The position numbers and the translations under genes were made by a program. A stretch of DNA of 48,812 bases, taken from assembly GCA_024403335.1 (NCBI GenBank), contig JAKSSA010000009.1, positions 1-48,812 of the forward strand, in the 5' to 3' direction. The notes beneath the pieces are model-generated. The model was not told the DNA's origin. It worked only from the letters and a program-made list of their open reading frames with translations, and did not search any database. Below, piece by piece: positions 33,577 to 41,861 of the stretch. Numbering within the stretch: position 1 is the stretch's first letter; every line of letters starts with the position of its first letter. The stretch is from Lachnospiraceae bacterium. Lineage in GTDB: Bacteria; Bacillota; Clostridia; Lachnospirales; Lachnospiraceae.

Positions 33577-33605
33577 TAAAAAACTGCACCTTTTTAAGAT
33601 GCAGT
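33577..33605 (-). terminator. Terminator of the Ig-domain protein gene
   Basis: The minus strand has the stem ACTGCATCTT with AGGTGCAGT (one G-T pair) and a short A-rich loop, then six T residues. It lies 25 bases after the stop at 33630. Confidence 0.88.
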
Positions 33606-33629
33606 CTTATATCTTTTCATTCTTTCCTG

Positions 33630-36125
33630 TTATTTGGTATAGATGTAATCTGAAACTTCAAATTCAACCATTCTGTTAGCCTGAATATGAGCATCATATA
33701 CTACAAGTGAAATCTTTCTAATGTAAATTCCCTTGTTATCAGCAAGTAATGCATAAGATAATCCAAGATTTTCAATCTGTAAATCATTACTTGTAAGCTT
33801 CTTTCCATCCATTCTTAAATCAAACTTGTTAAACAACATGTCTGTAATCATCATTGATGAATCACAAGGAGCCTTTGCATAAGTATTAGCCAAAGTATAC
33901 TTAGCAGTATTATCTGTAACTGTTATAGTTTTTGATGAAACAAGTTTCTTATCAGGAGTACCATTCTTATCATAAATCTGCCAAATTGAAACCTTATATT
34001 CACCTGCACCATAACCTTCGCCTGAGTAATCTGCAAAGCTTGCTACAGTATCAAAGCTTCCTGACAAAATCAAATCTGAAATACTACTATTCTTACAATC
34101 AGAAATGGGAACAATCTTTTCTTCATATAAAGGTAATATAATTCTTGAACCGGCAACTGTTACTTCTCTGCTTGTTGTTACATCCTTACCATCCTTAGTG
34201 ATTGAGTAGAAATACATATTATCACTTGCTACATAGTCACTTCTGTTTGCAGGCATAGGATAGAGACTGTCACCACTTTCTCCTAAATTGATTGAACCCT
34301 TGTAATCATTAAGTGAAAAAGATATTGAATCAACTGAGGCTATATCATAAGTAGAAAATTTGAAAGAAGCATCTACTCTCTTTAAATCTGTTCCTGTAAC
34401 AGTTCTTCCCTTATAGCAATTTAAGGTGAAAACGGATGATGAAACACCATTGATAGTAATAAGATATTCCCATGTTTCAGAAGGGCGGTCCATTCTGATG
34501 CTGTTTATGCCCATTGCTATAAATCTTACTGAATATAATCCATCTGAAATATAATCAATAATTGCATCAGGAGCTATACATGTATCATTTTTTGAAGCTT
34601 CATTCTTACAAACTACTTCAGGTTCTGCCGCAACATAAGGTAAACCATTCTTATCTGTAATTCTTACAAAAATTGTATATTCATCATATCCGCCGCCTAA
34701 ATCGCAATACAAAGAAGCTGATGAATTACTCATTTCAATATTGCCAACACCATTTGCAGCTGCGCTCCAGTAATTGCCATTCATTACTACATCAGTAGAA
34801 GGAATTTCAGGAGTATAACTCTTTGTTACATCTATTGTGGCCTTTGCTTCAAGTAAAGGTGAATCTGCATTATTTCCTACATAAAGAGCAGAAACTGAAT
34901 ATTCAATAGTACAAGGTGAAGTAACAAACTCACTAATAATCAAACCATCTTTTCCAATTTCATATACATATTCTGAACTGTTTGAATTTCCAACTCTCTT
35001 TTCGATAAGTACAGAATATATTTTGTCATAGTACTTTGCAGTAACATCAACTCCGTTTGAGTCAAGTAACTGTAAATAAAGCTTATGATCTCTGTTAGCC
35101 AAAACAGTTTCCTTGGTTGTAAGTTTTGCAGTCTTAGGCGTTCCATAGTCTGCCTTTACATTTCTTTCAGTATTTCTGAAGTTAAATATGTAATATGTTG
35201 AAACATCAAGCATTGAAGAAGTCTTAATATAAACATTTCTTCCATCTATATAATCAATTGTATAGGGTATTTCAATCTGTGCACCAATTCCCTGAGACTG
35301 ATATGAAAAATCAGGGCTTGATATCTTATAAAGCTTTCCACCTGCCAAAACATCATTTGCGCTCACATTTTCTGAAAATGAAAGTACAAAGCCATCACAA
35401 GCTGACACCTTCATTGAAAAATCCAAAGCAAGGCTTTCGATATTTAATTCAAGCTTCTTTTCAGAAGTATGAACACCTTCTTTTGCAGGATCAAAAGTAT
35501 AAGCTGTAATTACTGCCTTACCAGCTCCCATAACAGTCATCTTGCCGTTTTTATCAATATCGACAACATCCTTGTTATTTGACATGAAGCCTACGATATC
35601 AGATACAAAGCCATCATCGTGAGACATCTGGCTCTTCTGATTAAGTAATGCAACCTTCAATTCTCTTGTATCACCAACATAAAAATTAGCTGTTGTAATT
35701 TCATTTTCATTCTCAATTACAATGCCCTTTGCATTCTCATTAACCTTAATAACACCTCTTAAAGATTTAACAGTCTTATTATTAGACTTATCTTTAATCT
35801 CAAGATTAATACGTGTGGTTCCAAGTCCAACAGCCTTTGCTAAACCATTTGCATCAACAGTAGCAACTTCAGTATTTTCTGAAGAATAATTCAATGAATA
35901 AAGAGAGGCATAGTTTTCAGGAAGTCCCTCTACCTCAAACTGAAATTCTGTTGGCACGCCAAGTGGATTATTAGCATTTACATAGAGAACACGACTTGCA
36001 CGAACAAACTTCCATGCTGAAGCAGGGCTCTCACTTGCCTTGGCATTAACAGTAAATGACAATGCTAAAATCATTGTCACAATTAAGCCCAAGGACTTAA
36101 TAAAACTTAATTTTTTCTTTTTCAT
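33630..36125 (-). CDS. Secreted protein with bacterial Ig-like (Big_2) domains
   Basis: This 831-residue protein has a signal peptide (LGLIVTMILALSFTVNAKA) and at least two Big_2-like units in the first 230 residues (VATVDANGLAKAVGLGTTRI and VVDIDKNGKMTVMGAGKAVIT). Long beta-rich segments follow without a recognised catalytic motif, and there is no cell-wall anchor motif. It has its own promoter overlapping the end of the glycosyltransferase gene and its own terminator. Secretion is likely; function is unknown, with adhesion or a scaffold role possible. Confidence 0.8.
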   Translation of the reverse strand: MKKKKLSFIKSLGLIVTMILALSFTVNAKASESPASAWKFVRASRVLYVNANNPLGVPTEFQFEVEGLPENYASLYSLNYSSENTEVATVDANGLAKAVGLGTTRINLEIKDKSNNKTVKSLRGVIKVNENAKGIVIENENEITTANFYVGDTRELKVALLNQKSQMSHDDGFVSDIVGFMSNNKDVVDIDKNGKMTVMGAGKAVITAYTFDPAKEGVHTSEKKLELNIESLALDFSMKVSACDGFVLSFSENVSANDVLAGGKLYKISSPDFSYQSQGIGAQIEIPYTIDYIDGRNVYIKTSSMLDVSTYYIFNFRNTERNVKADYGTPKTAKLTTKETVLANRDHKLYLQLLDSNGVDVTAKYYDKIYSVLIEKRVGNSNSSEYVYEIGKDGLIISEFVTSPCTIEYSVSALYVGNNADSPLLEAKATIDVTKSYTPEIPSTDVVMNGNYWSAAANGVGNIEMSNSSASLYCDLGGGYDEYTIFVRITDKNGLPYVAAEPEVVCKNEASKNDTCIAPDAIIDYISDGLYSVRFIAMGINSIRMDRPSETWEYLITINGVSSSVFTLNCYKGRTVTGTDLKRVDASFKFSTYDIASVDSISFSLNDYKGSINLGESGDSLYPMPANRSDYVASDNMYFYSITKDGKDVTTSREVTVAGSRIILPLYEEKIVPISDCKNSSISDLILSGSFDTVASFADYSGEGYGAGEYKVSIWQIYDKNGTPDKKLVSSKTITVTDNTAKYTLANTYAKAPCDSSMMITDMLFNKFDLRMDGKKLTSNDLQIENLGLSYALLADNKGIYIRKISLVVYDAHIQANRMVEFEVSDYIYTK

Positions 36126-36177
36126 ACCCCAATTCCTTTCAAAAATAAAAGCATTTTAAATAGAGCAATACTAATAG

Positions 36178-36207
36178 ATAATATCTCAGAAAAGCCGTCT
36201 ATGTCAA
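36178..36207 (-). promoter_or_regulatory. Promoter of the Ig-domain protein gene
   Basis: On the minus strand, a perfect TTGACA (36202-36207) overlaps the stop region of the glycosyltransferase gene. TATTAT (36178-36183) follows after 18 bases. It lies about 53 bases before the ATG at 36125. Confidence 0.65.
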
Positions 36208-37209
36208 GCATATTAGCTTCTCATAAACCTCTTTTTCATCATATCTCCCCGTTTTCTCAAGAATATTCAGCATAAGTTTAGGAAGCATTTCTTTCTGATA
36301 CTTTATACAACATTCAGACTGTGCTTCAAAAATACCATTATATGCCCATAAATAAGCATCTTCATACTTTCCTGTATCATAATAAAGCTTACTTAGCATA
36401 TAACAGATTTCACCTGAAGGATTATTTGTTCCAACATTTTTTAAAGCTGCAGCAAAAAATCCGATTATATCATTTTTAATAAGTGAAGCCTTTGCTATTA
36501 CACAAAGACAGCTTCTTAACAGGCTTTCATCCAGTATATTATTTTCAACATACGATTCAAAGATTGCTCCTGCTTCCAAAAAGTCCTCGTTGTCGCCCGA
36601 AATAAACAATTCCTTCGCATACATTTCCCAAAGTCTTTTTGATATCGCCTCACCTCTTAATATAGCATCCTTTATAACCTTAAAATCCCGTTTTGAGTGA
36701 AGTGACAAAGGCATATGTGTAATCTCAATATCAGAATCAAAAATTACAGGCGTTAATCTAATCTGTTCATGCACACATTCTTCCCACACAAAGTCTCTTT
36801 TACGCTTAAAAAGCTTGGTTCGAAGCTCTTTGTCATAATTGTAGGTAGTGTTAAATTCAAGCTGATTTTTATAAAACATCTGAACTATTTCAACATTTTC
36901 CGGCAAATTATTTTTTAGATTTTCAAACTTCTTTATATTCTCTTCGTCTAAGACTTCATCAGCGTCACAGGAATAAATATAATCACAGTTGCACTTGGAA
37001 AATGCATAATTTCTCGCCTTTGAAAAATCATTCACCCATTTAAAATCATATATTTTATCCGTAAAATCGGCTGCTATTTTTTTAGTATTATCAGTAGAAC
37101 CTGTGTCTACAACTATTATTTCATCTGCAATACAAGAAAAAGACCTTAAGCACCTGGCTAAGATCTTTTCTTCATTCAATACAATAAGACAAACACTTAC
37201 AGTTATCAT
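36199..37209 (-). CDS. Family 2 glycosyltransferase at the end of the flagellar operon
   Basis: This 336-residue protein has a GT-A fold start (VSVCLIVLNEEKILARC) with the nucleotide-sugar motif DEIIVVDTGSTDNT and the DxD-type DADEV. The C-terminal half is made of helical repeats resembling TPR (MLSKLYYDTGKYEDAYLWA). ATG 37209 has AAAAGG 7 bases upstream and is preferred over 37227. As it follows fliS and the FliT-like gene closely, it may glycosylate flagellin or another flagellar protein. This is inferred from position. Confidence 0.85.
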   Translation of the reverse strand: MITVSVCLIVLNEEKILARCLRSFSCIADEIIVVDTGSTDNTKKIAADFTDKIYDFKWVNDFSKARNYAFSKCNCDYIYSCDADEVLDEENIKKFENLKNNLPENVEIVQMFYKNQLEFNTTYNYDKELRTKLFKRKRDFVWEECVHEQIRLTPVIFDSDIEITHMPLSLHSKRDFKVIKDAILRGEAISKRLWEMYAKELFISGDNEDFLEAGAIFESYVENNILDESLLRSCLCVIAKASLIKNDIIGFFAAALKNVGTNNPSGEICYMLSKLYYDTGKYEDAYLWAYNGIFEAQSECCIKYQKEMLPKLMLNILEKTGRYDEKEVYEKLICLT

Positions 37210-37228
37210 TTTTTTACCTTTTCGCATT

Positions 37229-37774
37229 TTACTGCTTTTTATCTATAAATGAGGAATCAACAACATTGACTTTTGCCATGTTTTTATAATACATGTTCGC
37301 TGTCTTGGCACTAACCTTAACCTGTTTAATACCCTGACGCTTAGAAGATACTAAAAGTTCCATGTTGTCATGATTTTTTTGTTCAAGAGTTTGAAGTCTT
37401 GAACCTAAACCGGCAATTTCTTCAATAAGCTTCTGAAGCTTTGAAATAAGCTCACGATTTGCCAATCTGTTATATTTAAGTTCGTCAGAAACTTTGTCAT
37501 ATACCATTTGGAAGCCTTCATCTAAGGTCTCTAAATCGCTTATCAAAGGAGTCTTGGCTGTTATGGTCTTTTCAAATTCGTCAAAGTTAAGTTCATCGGC
37601 ATTAAGCAGTTTTTCCTGTTTTTCCGTTTCTTCAAGCAATTTTTTCAATACAGACTTTTTCTTTTCCAAAGTAGTTTCAAGCATTGAAAGATATGCTGTC
37701 TTATCTCTTTGAGGATCATCAAGATAACGTTTAAGACTCTTTCGCAAATTTTCCAAATTAGAATTAGCGGACAT
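37229..37774 (-). CDS. Coiled-coil protein in the fliS-fliT position, candidate flagellar chaperone
   Basis: This 181-residue, almost wholly helical protein has long charged heptad-like stretches (LEKKKSVLKKLLEETEKQ, ISKLQKLIEEIAGLGSRL). It overlaps fliS by 11 bases. FliT usually follows fliS and shields FliD before export, and FlgN-like proteins are also helical, so it is a candidate FliD chaperone. Sequence identity to FliT cannot be claimed; the call rests on shape and position. Confidence 0.65.
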   Translation of the reverse strand: MSANSNLENLRKSLKRYLDDPQRDKTAYLSMLETTLEKKKSVLKKLLEETEKQEKLLNADELNFDEFEKTITAKTPLISDLETLDEGFQMVYDKVSDELKYNRLANRELISKLQKLIEEIAGLGSRLQTLEQKNHDNMELLVSSKRQGIKQVKVSAKTANMYYKNMAKVNVVDSSFIDKKQ

Positions 37775-38144
37775 ACATGTTATTCCTTCTCATAACTTCT
37801 TTCCAAAGATCTCTCATCTCTCTGATCTGGCCTAAAGCTTCTTCAAGCTTTTCCTTGTCCTTCTTGATATTTGCCTGAACAAGTAAGTTTCCGATATATT
37901 CATAAATAACATCGAAATCCTTTGCAGTTGCATAATCGAAATCAAGAGTTGCTCTGAATTCAGTAATAATATTCTGTACTTTTACGATATTATTACTAAT
38001 CTTTTCTACATCACCTTTTTCAAATCCAAGCAAAGCAATATTGCAGAACTTAATCGCTCCTTCATAAAGCATTAAAGTAAGTTCAGCAGGATTAGCTGTC
38101 TTAACCTGAGTACCATGATATATTGTAGCCGCGTTCATTGCCAT
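37764..38144 (-). CDS. fliS: Flagellar export chaperone FliS
   Basis: This 126-residue protein binds flagellin in the cytosol and prevents early assembly. Typical FliS motifs are seen: TANPAELTLMLYEGAIKFCN at the start and GNLLVQANIKKDKEKLEEA later. ATG 38144 is chosen because the ribosome site GGAGG lies 8 bases upstream; the ATG at 38159 is part of that site. It follows fliD by 33 bases. FliS also helps regulate flagellin levels together with FliW and CsrA, both encoded in this block. Confidence 0.95.
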   Translation of the reverse strand: MAMNAATIYHGTQVKTANPAELTLMLYEGAIKFCNIALLGFEKGDVEKISNNIVKVQNIITEFRATLDFDYATAKDFDVIYEYIGNLLVQANIKKDKEKLEEALGQIREMRDLWKEVMRRNNMYVR

Positions 38145-38177
38145 TTTCTTTTCCTCCATAATATTGTCCTATTCTGT

Positions 38178-40457
38178 TTACTGCTGTGTATTCATTCCAA
38201 GCATTGAAGCCATCGCATTAGACCTGCTGTTCAAATTAGCCATTGCTTTTTCCATAGCAGTAAACTGTTTACGATATCTGGTTTCTATTTCTTCGAGACG
38301 GTCCTGAAGTTTCTTCAAATCCTTCTCGTAGCTGTCTTTTTCTTCTTTAAGCTGCTTGTCGTTGTAGAAAGTCAGCGCACTTGACAAAGTTGTTTTTGAA
38401 CACTTGTCACTCATTGTTGAGTATAACTCACCAAATATTCCGCTTAACACTTCCATTACCATCTCAGGATCATCTTCTATAGCCTTCTTAAGTTTATCTG
38501 TATCACCTGCAAAAAGACTATCATCTGAATCGCCTTTGATATGAAGCTTGCCATATTCTTTATAGTTACCGGTCACTATACCAAAAGAAGCAAGATTATA
38601 TGACTGACCATTATATTCAATGCTCTTATTAAGACTGCTTCTCATTGAAGACATCAAGCTTCCCAAAGAAGTATCTCTTCTTAACAAAGCGCTCTTAATC
38701 TTATCTTCCCACTTCTTTACCTCGTCATCAGTCATTTCTTCCTTCTGCTCGTCGGTAAGCATGGTATATTTTCTTGCACTTTCCGCATAGTACTTTTCAC
38801 TCATTTCTTCAACGAGCTTATTATATTCAGTAAGTGCATCCTTAACCATCTTGTAAACGCCATCAACATCTTTTGAAACAGTAATCTTAATTTCTTCATC
38901 ACTCTTTTCATAAAGATCTAAGGAAATACCATTTACCGTAAAAGTATTTGAGGACTGAGTCATTGTGGCACCATCAAGAACAACTTCTGCATCAGCGGCC
39001 TCAACTACTACCATACCGCCATATGATACATTGTCTTCTTTTATTGCAGAACCATCAATATCATATATTCCCAATGCTGATAAGCCGTTTGAAGACGGTG
39101 TATTAAAGGAAGTAACATAAGCTGATACTAAAGAATCAATTCCATCCTTGATAGTCTGGATTTCAGCATCTGCTGCTAAAGCTGCATCCGCTTCAATTCC
39201 TGCCTTACCATTATCTGAATCTGCGATTGCATTAACTGCATTATTAAGTGCTGTCGCAGACAAGGCTGTACTATAGCTGTCAAATACTGCCTTCTCATCA
39301 TCACCAAGAGAACTGTAATCTGATTCTCCATCTGAAACAATCTGTAAAAATTCTGCTTTGGTAAATCTGTCATCAGCTAAACCGCTTGATGTAAGCAATG
39401 ACTTAAAAGCATCATCTGAATCATATTTTTCCAAAGTCTCAGTTTTTGCATCATCAGCTATCTGATTCAGGTCAATGGTTTCGCCGTATTTGGTATAGCT
39501 TGTCTGACCACCTGTAATTGCAGCAAAAACTTCTGATTTAATGTTTCCCTTTAAAGCAGTTGTCTTTTCTTCAACTAATCGTTCCCTGTTTCCATTAGCT
39601 GCTGCATTCTTAATATCTCTTAATGCTTTTGCAACTGCCTTTTGATCATCAGTAAATGCAGTTTCATCAACATCTGACGGATCAGCTGCAGAAGCATATG
39701 CGGTAAGTACATCATTTAATGCACTCTGTTTATCTCTTAAAACCTTAATAGCATCATCTACAACTGTTTTCTCTGCTGAAGAAAGACTGTCATATCCAAC
39801 TGCATTATATACATTACTCTTTGAACTTGCCAAAGTGGAACCACCAGAGGTTGTAATAGTGAATTTATTATCAAGTCCACTCTCGTTTGAACTAAAGAAA
39901 AATCTCTGCTGCTTCTCATCAAAATTAGCTGTAATTCCAGCGTTCTTTAATTCATTACACAATTCCTTAATTGTCATGGAATCTGTAACTTCAATTGAGG
40001 TCTGCTTAGAACTTGCGCCACTTCCTGTTGTTAAGTTAATAACGGTCCCTGTTGCAATACCAATGTCACTTAGTTTATCAGAGGTTTTATAATCAGCTTT
40101 CTTTCCGGCATTTTTGATAACAGCACCTGTTACATACTGAGAAGATGCAAGTGCTTTAACTACCACTGTATGAGTTCCCATTGCGGCCTGTGCATTTGCT
40201 GTGACCTTAAGTTTTGCTTCATTTGAGCTTTTAGCGCTCTTAGTTCTGTAAGAACCCTGCATACGAAGCTTTGAAGCATGTGTAGTATAGAATGAATAAA
40301 TCTTTTTATTCAAATCTCCCCACGCTTCTGTCTTCCACTCATTCTTGGTTATCTTATCTGTAAATTTATTTTCTTTAAGCCTCTGTGCCTTCATCAACTC
40401 TGTAATCATTGATTCTGTATCGAAGCCTGATTGTAATCCTGTAATAGCTACCGGCAT
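38178..40457 (-). CDS. fliD: Flagellar cap protein FliD with large internal insert
   Basis: This 759-residue protein is longer than many FliD (about 450-650). The N-terminal D0 motif (ITGLQSGFDTESMITELM) and C-terminal coiled coil (KKLQDRLEEIETRYRKQF) are standard. Residues about 216-460 form an Ala/Asp/Ser-rich, mostly helical insert that lies between conserved domains and probably projects from the cap. FliD caps the filament and helps flagellin fold on it. An AGGAGG-type ribosome site precedes the start. The insert may be a variable surface region for adhesion or immune contact. Confidence 0.93.
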   Translation of the reverse strand: MPVAITGLQSGFDTESMITELMKAQRLKENKFTDKITKNEWKTEAWGDLNKKIYSFYTTHASKLRMQGSYRTKSAKSSNEAKLKVTANAQAAMGTHTVVVKALASSQYVTGAVIKNAGKKADYKTSDKLSDIGIATGTVINLTTGSGASSKQTSIEVTDSMTIKELCNELKNAGITANFDEKQQRFFFSSNESGLDNKFTITTSGGSTLASSKSNVYNAVGYDSLSSAEKTVVDDAIKVLRDKQSALNDVLTAYASAADPSDVDETAFTDDQKAVAKALRDIKNAAANGNRERLVEEKTTALKGNIKSEVFAAITGGQTSYTKYGETIDLNQIADDAKTETLEKYDSDDAFKSLLTSSGLADDRFTKAEFLQIVSDGESDYSSLGDDEKAVFDSYSTALSATALNNAVNAIADSDNGKAGIEADAALAADAEIQTIKDGIDSLVSAYVTSFNTPSSNGLSALGIYDIDGSAIKEDNVSYGGMVVVEAADAEVVLDGATMTQSSNTFTVNGISLDLYEKSDEEIKITVSKDVDGVYKMVKDALTEYNKLVEEMSEKYYAESARKYTMLTDEQKEEMTDDEVKKWEDKIKSALLRRDTSLGSLMSSMRSSLNKSIEYNGQSYNLASFGIVTGNYKEYGKLHIKGDSDDSLFAGDTDKLKKAIEDDPEMVMEVLSGIFGELYSTMSDKCSKTTLSSALTFYNDKQLKEEKDSYEKDLKKLQDRLEEIETRYRKQFTAMEKAMANLNSRSNAMASMLGMNTQQ

Positions 40458-40605
40458 AATTCCCTCCTAAATCCTTTTAGTATGCTCGTCATCCATGACC
40501 GTATTTTTATTCTTACAATTATTAATCTTGAAATATCTTTATACATCTTTATATATTTCAATCTTAATATATTTCTATCTTTATATGTTTTATTTTCTTA
40601 ATGTT
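40458..40605. other. AT-rich spacer between flaG and fliD
   Basis: This 148-base spacer is strongly AT-rich, with short repeats of the type CTTTATA and ATATTTC. I see no terminator, and only a poor match to a sigma-28 promoter on the minus strand near 40490. Cotranscription of flaG and fliD is likely. Confidence 0.5.
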
Positions 40606-41022
40606 TTATCTCTTCTCATCAACCATCAAACCGGCAATTTCCCAAAGTTTCGAGATCATCTCAAGAGTTTCCTCCGCAGGAATTTCTCTGATAACCTTAT
40701 CGGTTTCTTTATCCTTAACAAGAATTGAAATTCTCTTTGTTTCTTCATGATATGAATACTCACACTTAGTATTTGTCATTCTGATTTTGTTGTTAGTCTG
40801 CTTAATAACAGTATCCAAAGAATTCTCAGAAAGCTTTGACTCATCACCATCCATGGTCTTGCCTTCAAATACTTTCTTTTCCTTTAAATCATCTTTTTTT
40901 GTAACCTTGTCAACCTTAGCACTGTCATTTTTAACCTGTGGCTGAGCACCATTACCAGATACCTGTGGCTTAAAATTAACTTTTTCAACCCTTGCATTTG
41001 AACCCAAATTATCGATTACCAT
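40606..41022 (-). CDS. flaG: FlaG family flagellar protein
   Basis: This 138-residue protein has a disordered charged first half (about residues 1-75) and a C-terminal conserved domain typical of FlaG (YSYHEETKRISILVKDKE, then IREIPAEETLEMISKLWE). FlaG affects filament length in other bacteria. It has a GGGAGG ribosome site and a sigma-28-type promoter 58 bases upstream. It is the first gene of a unit leading to fliD and fliS. Confidence 0.88.
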   Translation of the reverse strand: MVIDNLGSNARVEKVNFKPQVSGNGAQPQVKNDSAKVDKVTKKDDLKEKKVFEGKTMDGDESKLSENSLDTVIKQTNNKIRMTNTKCEYSYHEETKRISILVKDKETDKVIREIPAEETLEMISKLWEIAGLMVDEKR

Positions 41023-41052
41023 GTCATACCTCCCTGTATATTTCCATATAAA

Positions 41053-41113
41053 AAAGAAAAGCTCTAATTTCTACTTTTATTATCGACACATACAAAGTAA
41101 AAATTAAGAGCTT
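41053..41113 (-). terminator. Terminator-like hairpin after csrA
   Basis: A near-perfect stem of 19 pairs (41059-41077 against 41094-41113, one bulge) with a 16-base loop is followed on the minus strand by a T-rich tail (TTTTCTTTTTT). It should end transcription from the fliW-csrA unit. The loop carries the -10 box of the flaG promoter. Confidence 0.75.
41080..41106 (-). promoter_or_regulatory. Sigma-28-type promoter of flaG-fliD-fliS
   Basis: The minus strand has TAAT (41103-41106), a 15-base spacer, and GTCGATAA (41080-41087), close to the SigD/FliA consensus TAAA-N15-GCCGATAT. The -35 lies in one arm and the -10 in the loop of the csrA terminator hairpin. The string GTCGATAATAAAAGT is identical to that before flgM. 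Confidence 0.78.
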
Positions 41114-41143
41114 ATCATCTAATTTTTTTAATAATATTCAATT

Positions 41144-41362
41144 TTAGAAAACATTTTTCAATTCATCAGGAACAATAGTCTGGTTAATAACTTCCTTATT
41201 TGACTCCTGAATCTGAAGATATATTTCCTTACGATAGATAGGAACCGACTTAGGAGCGTTAATGCCTATCTTAACCTGATCGCCCTTGATTTCGAGAACT
41301 GATATTTCAATATCTGAACCAATGACAATAGACTCATTAGTTTTTCTTGATAATGCAAGCAT
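41144..41362 (-). CDS. csrA: Carbon storage regulator CsrA
   Basis: This 72-residue RNA-binding protein has the canonical start ([20 protein letters not shown]) and the [24 protein letters not shown] core. CsrA blocks translation of flagellin mRNA, and FliW counters it. The start has AAAGGAG 7 bases upstream and lies 2 bases after the fliW stop. The position next to fliW is typical of motile Firmicutes. Confidence 0.96.
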   Translation of the reverse strand: MLALSRKTNESIVIGSDIEISVLEIKGDQVKIGINAPKSVPIYRKEIYLQIQESNKEVINQTIVPDELKNVF

Positions 41363-41364
41363 CG

Positions 41365-41829
41365 TTACTCTCCTTTCGATTCTTTCAATTTCTGTACGAG
41401 TTCATAAATATTATACTTAATAACATATTCAGGATTCTCTGCAATTACCTGACATGCTTTTTTGGTTGTTGAATTAATAATAATAGGGGCCTTCAAATTG
41501 CAGGTCATCTTTGTTAAATCGCTTGGAACTGTAATAGTAACCAAAACAATCAGATTATCATCTGTCAACTCTCCGAGATTTGCAATAACCTCATCCTCAA
41601 CAATAGGATTATATCCGGGATATACACTGTGAGGATTAATAATAGGAAGAGCAATCATTGGTTCTTCAAGGCTCTGGAGCCATGAAACCTCACTTCTCTT
41701 CTCATTTGTACTATCGTACATAATGGTAAAGTTACGTAAGTTCTCAAATCCGATAATTCCTTTTTCAAAGGTAATTACCTTATTATCATCTAACTCAACT
41801 TCCCCAAAGTATCTTGTATTAACTAACAT
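41365..41829 (-). CDS. fliW: Flagellar assembly factor FliW
   Basis: This 154-residue protein has FliW features such as [32 protein letters not shown] and [13 protein letters not shown]. FliW binds CsrA or flagellin and thus links flagellin output to filament building. The ribosome site is AGGAGG, 8 bases upstream. Coupling with csrA is tight (2 bases). Confidence 0.96.
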   Translation of the reverse strand: MLVNTRYFGEVELDDNKVITFEKGIIGFENLRNFTIMYDSTNEKRSEVSWLQSLEEPMIALPIINPHSVYPGYNPIVEDEVIANLGELTDDNLIVLVTITVPSDLTKMTCNLKAPIIINSTTKKACQVIAENPEYVIKYNIYELVQKLKESKGE

Positions 41830-41861
41830 CCTTGTCTCCTCCTTATAAATAAAAAGACTAA

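Noticed and set aside
40470-40510. Possible sigma-28 promoter directly before fliD
   Set aside because: A TAAA is present with suitable spacing, but the -10 reads GACGAGCA and does not fit GCCGATAT.
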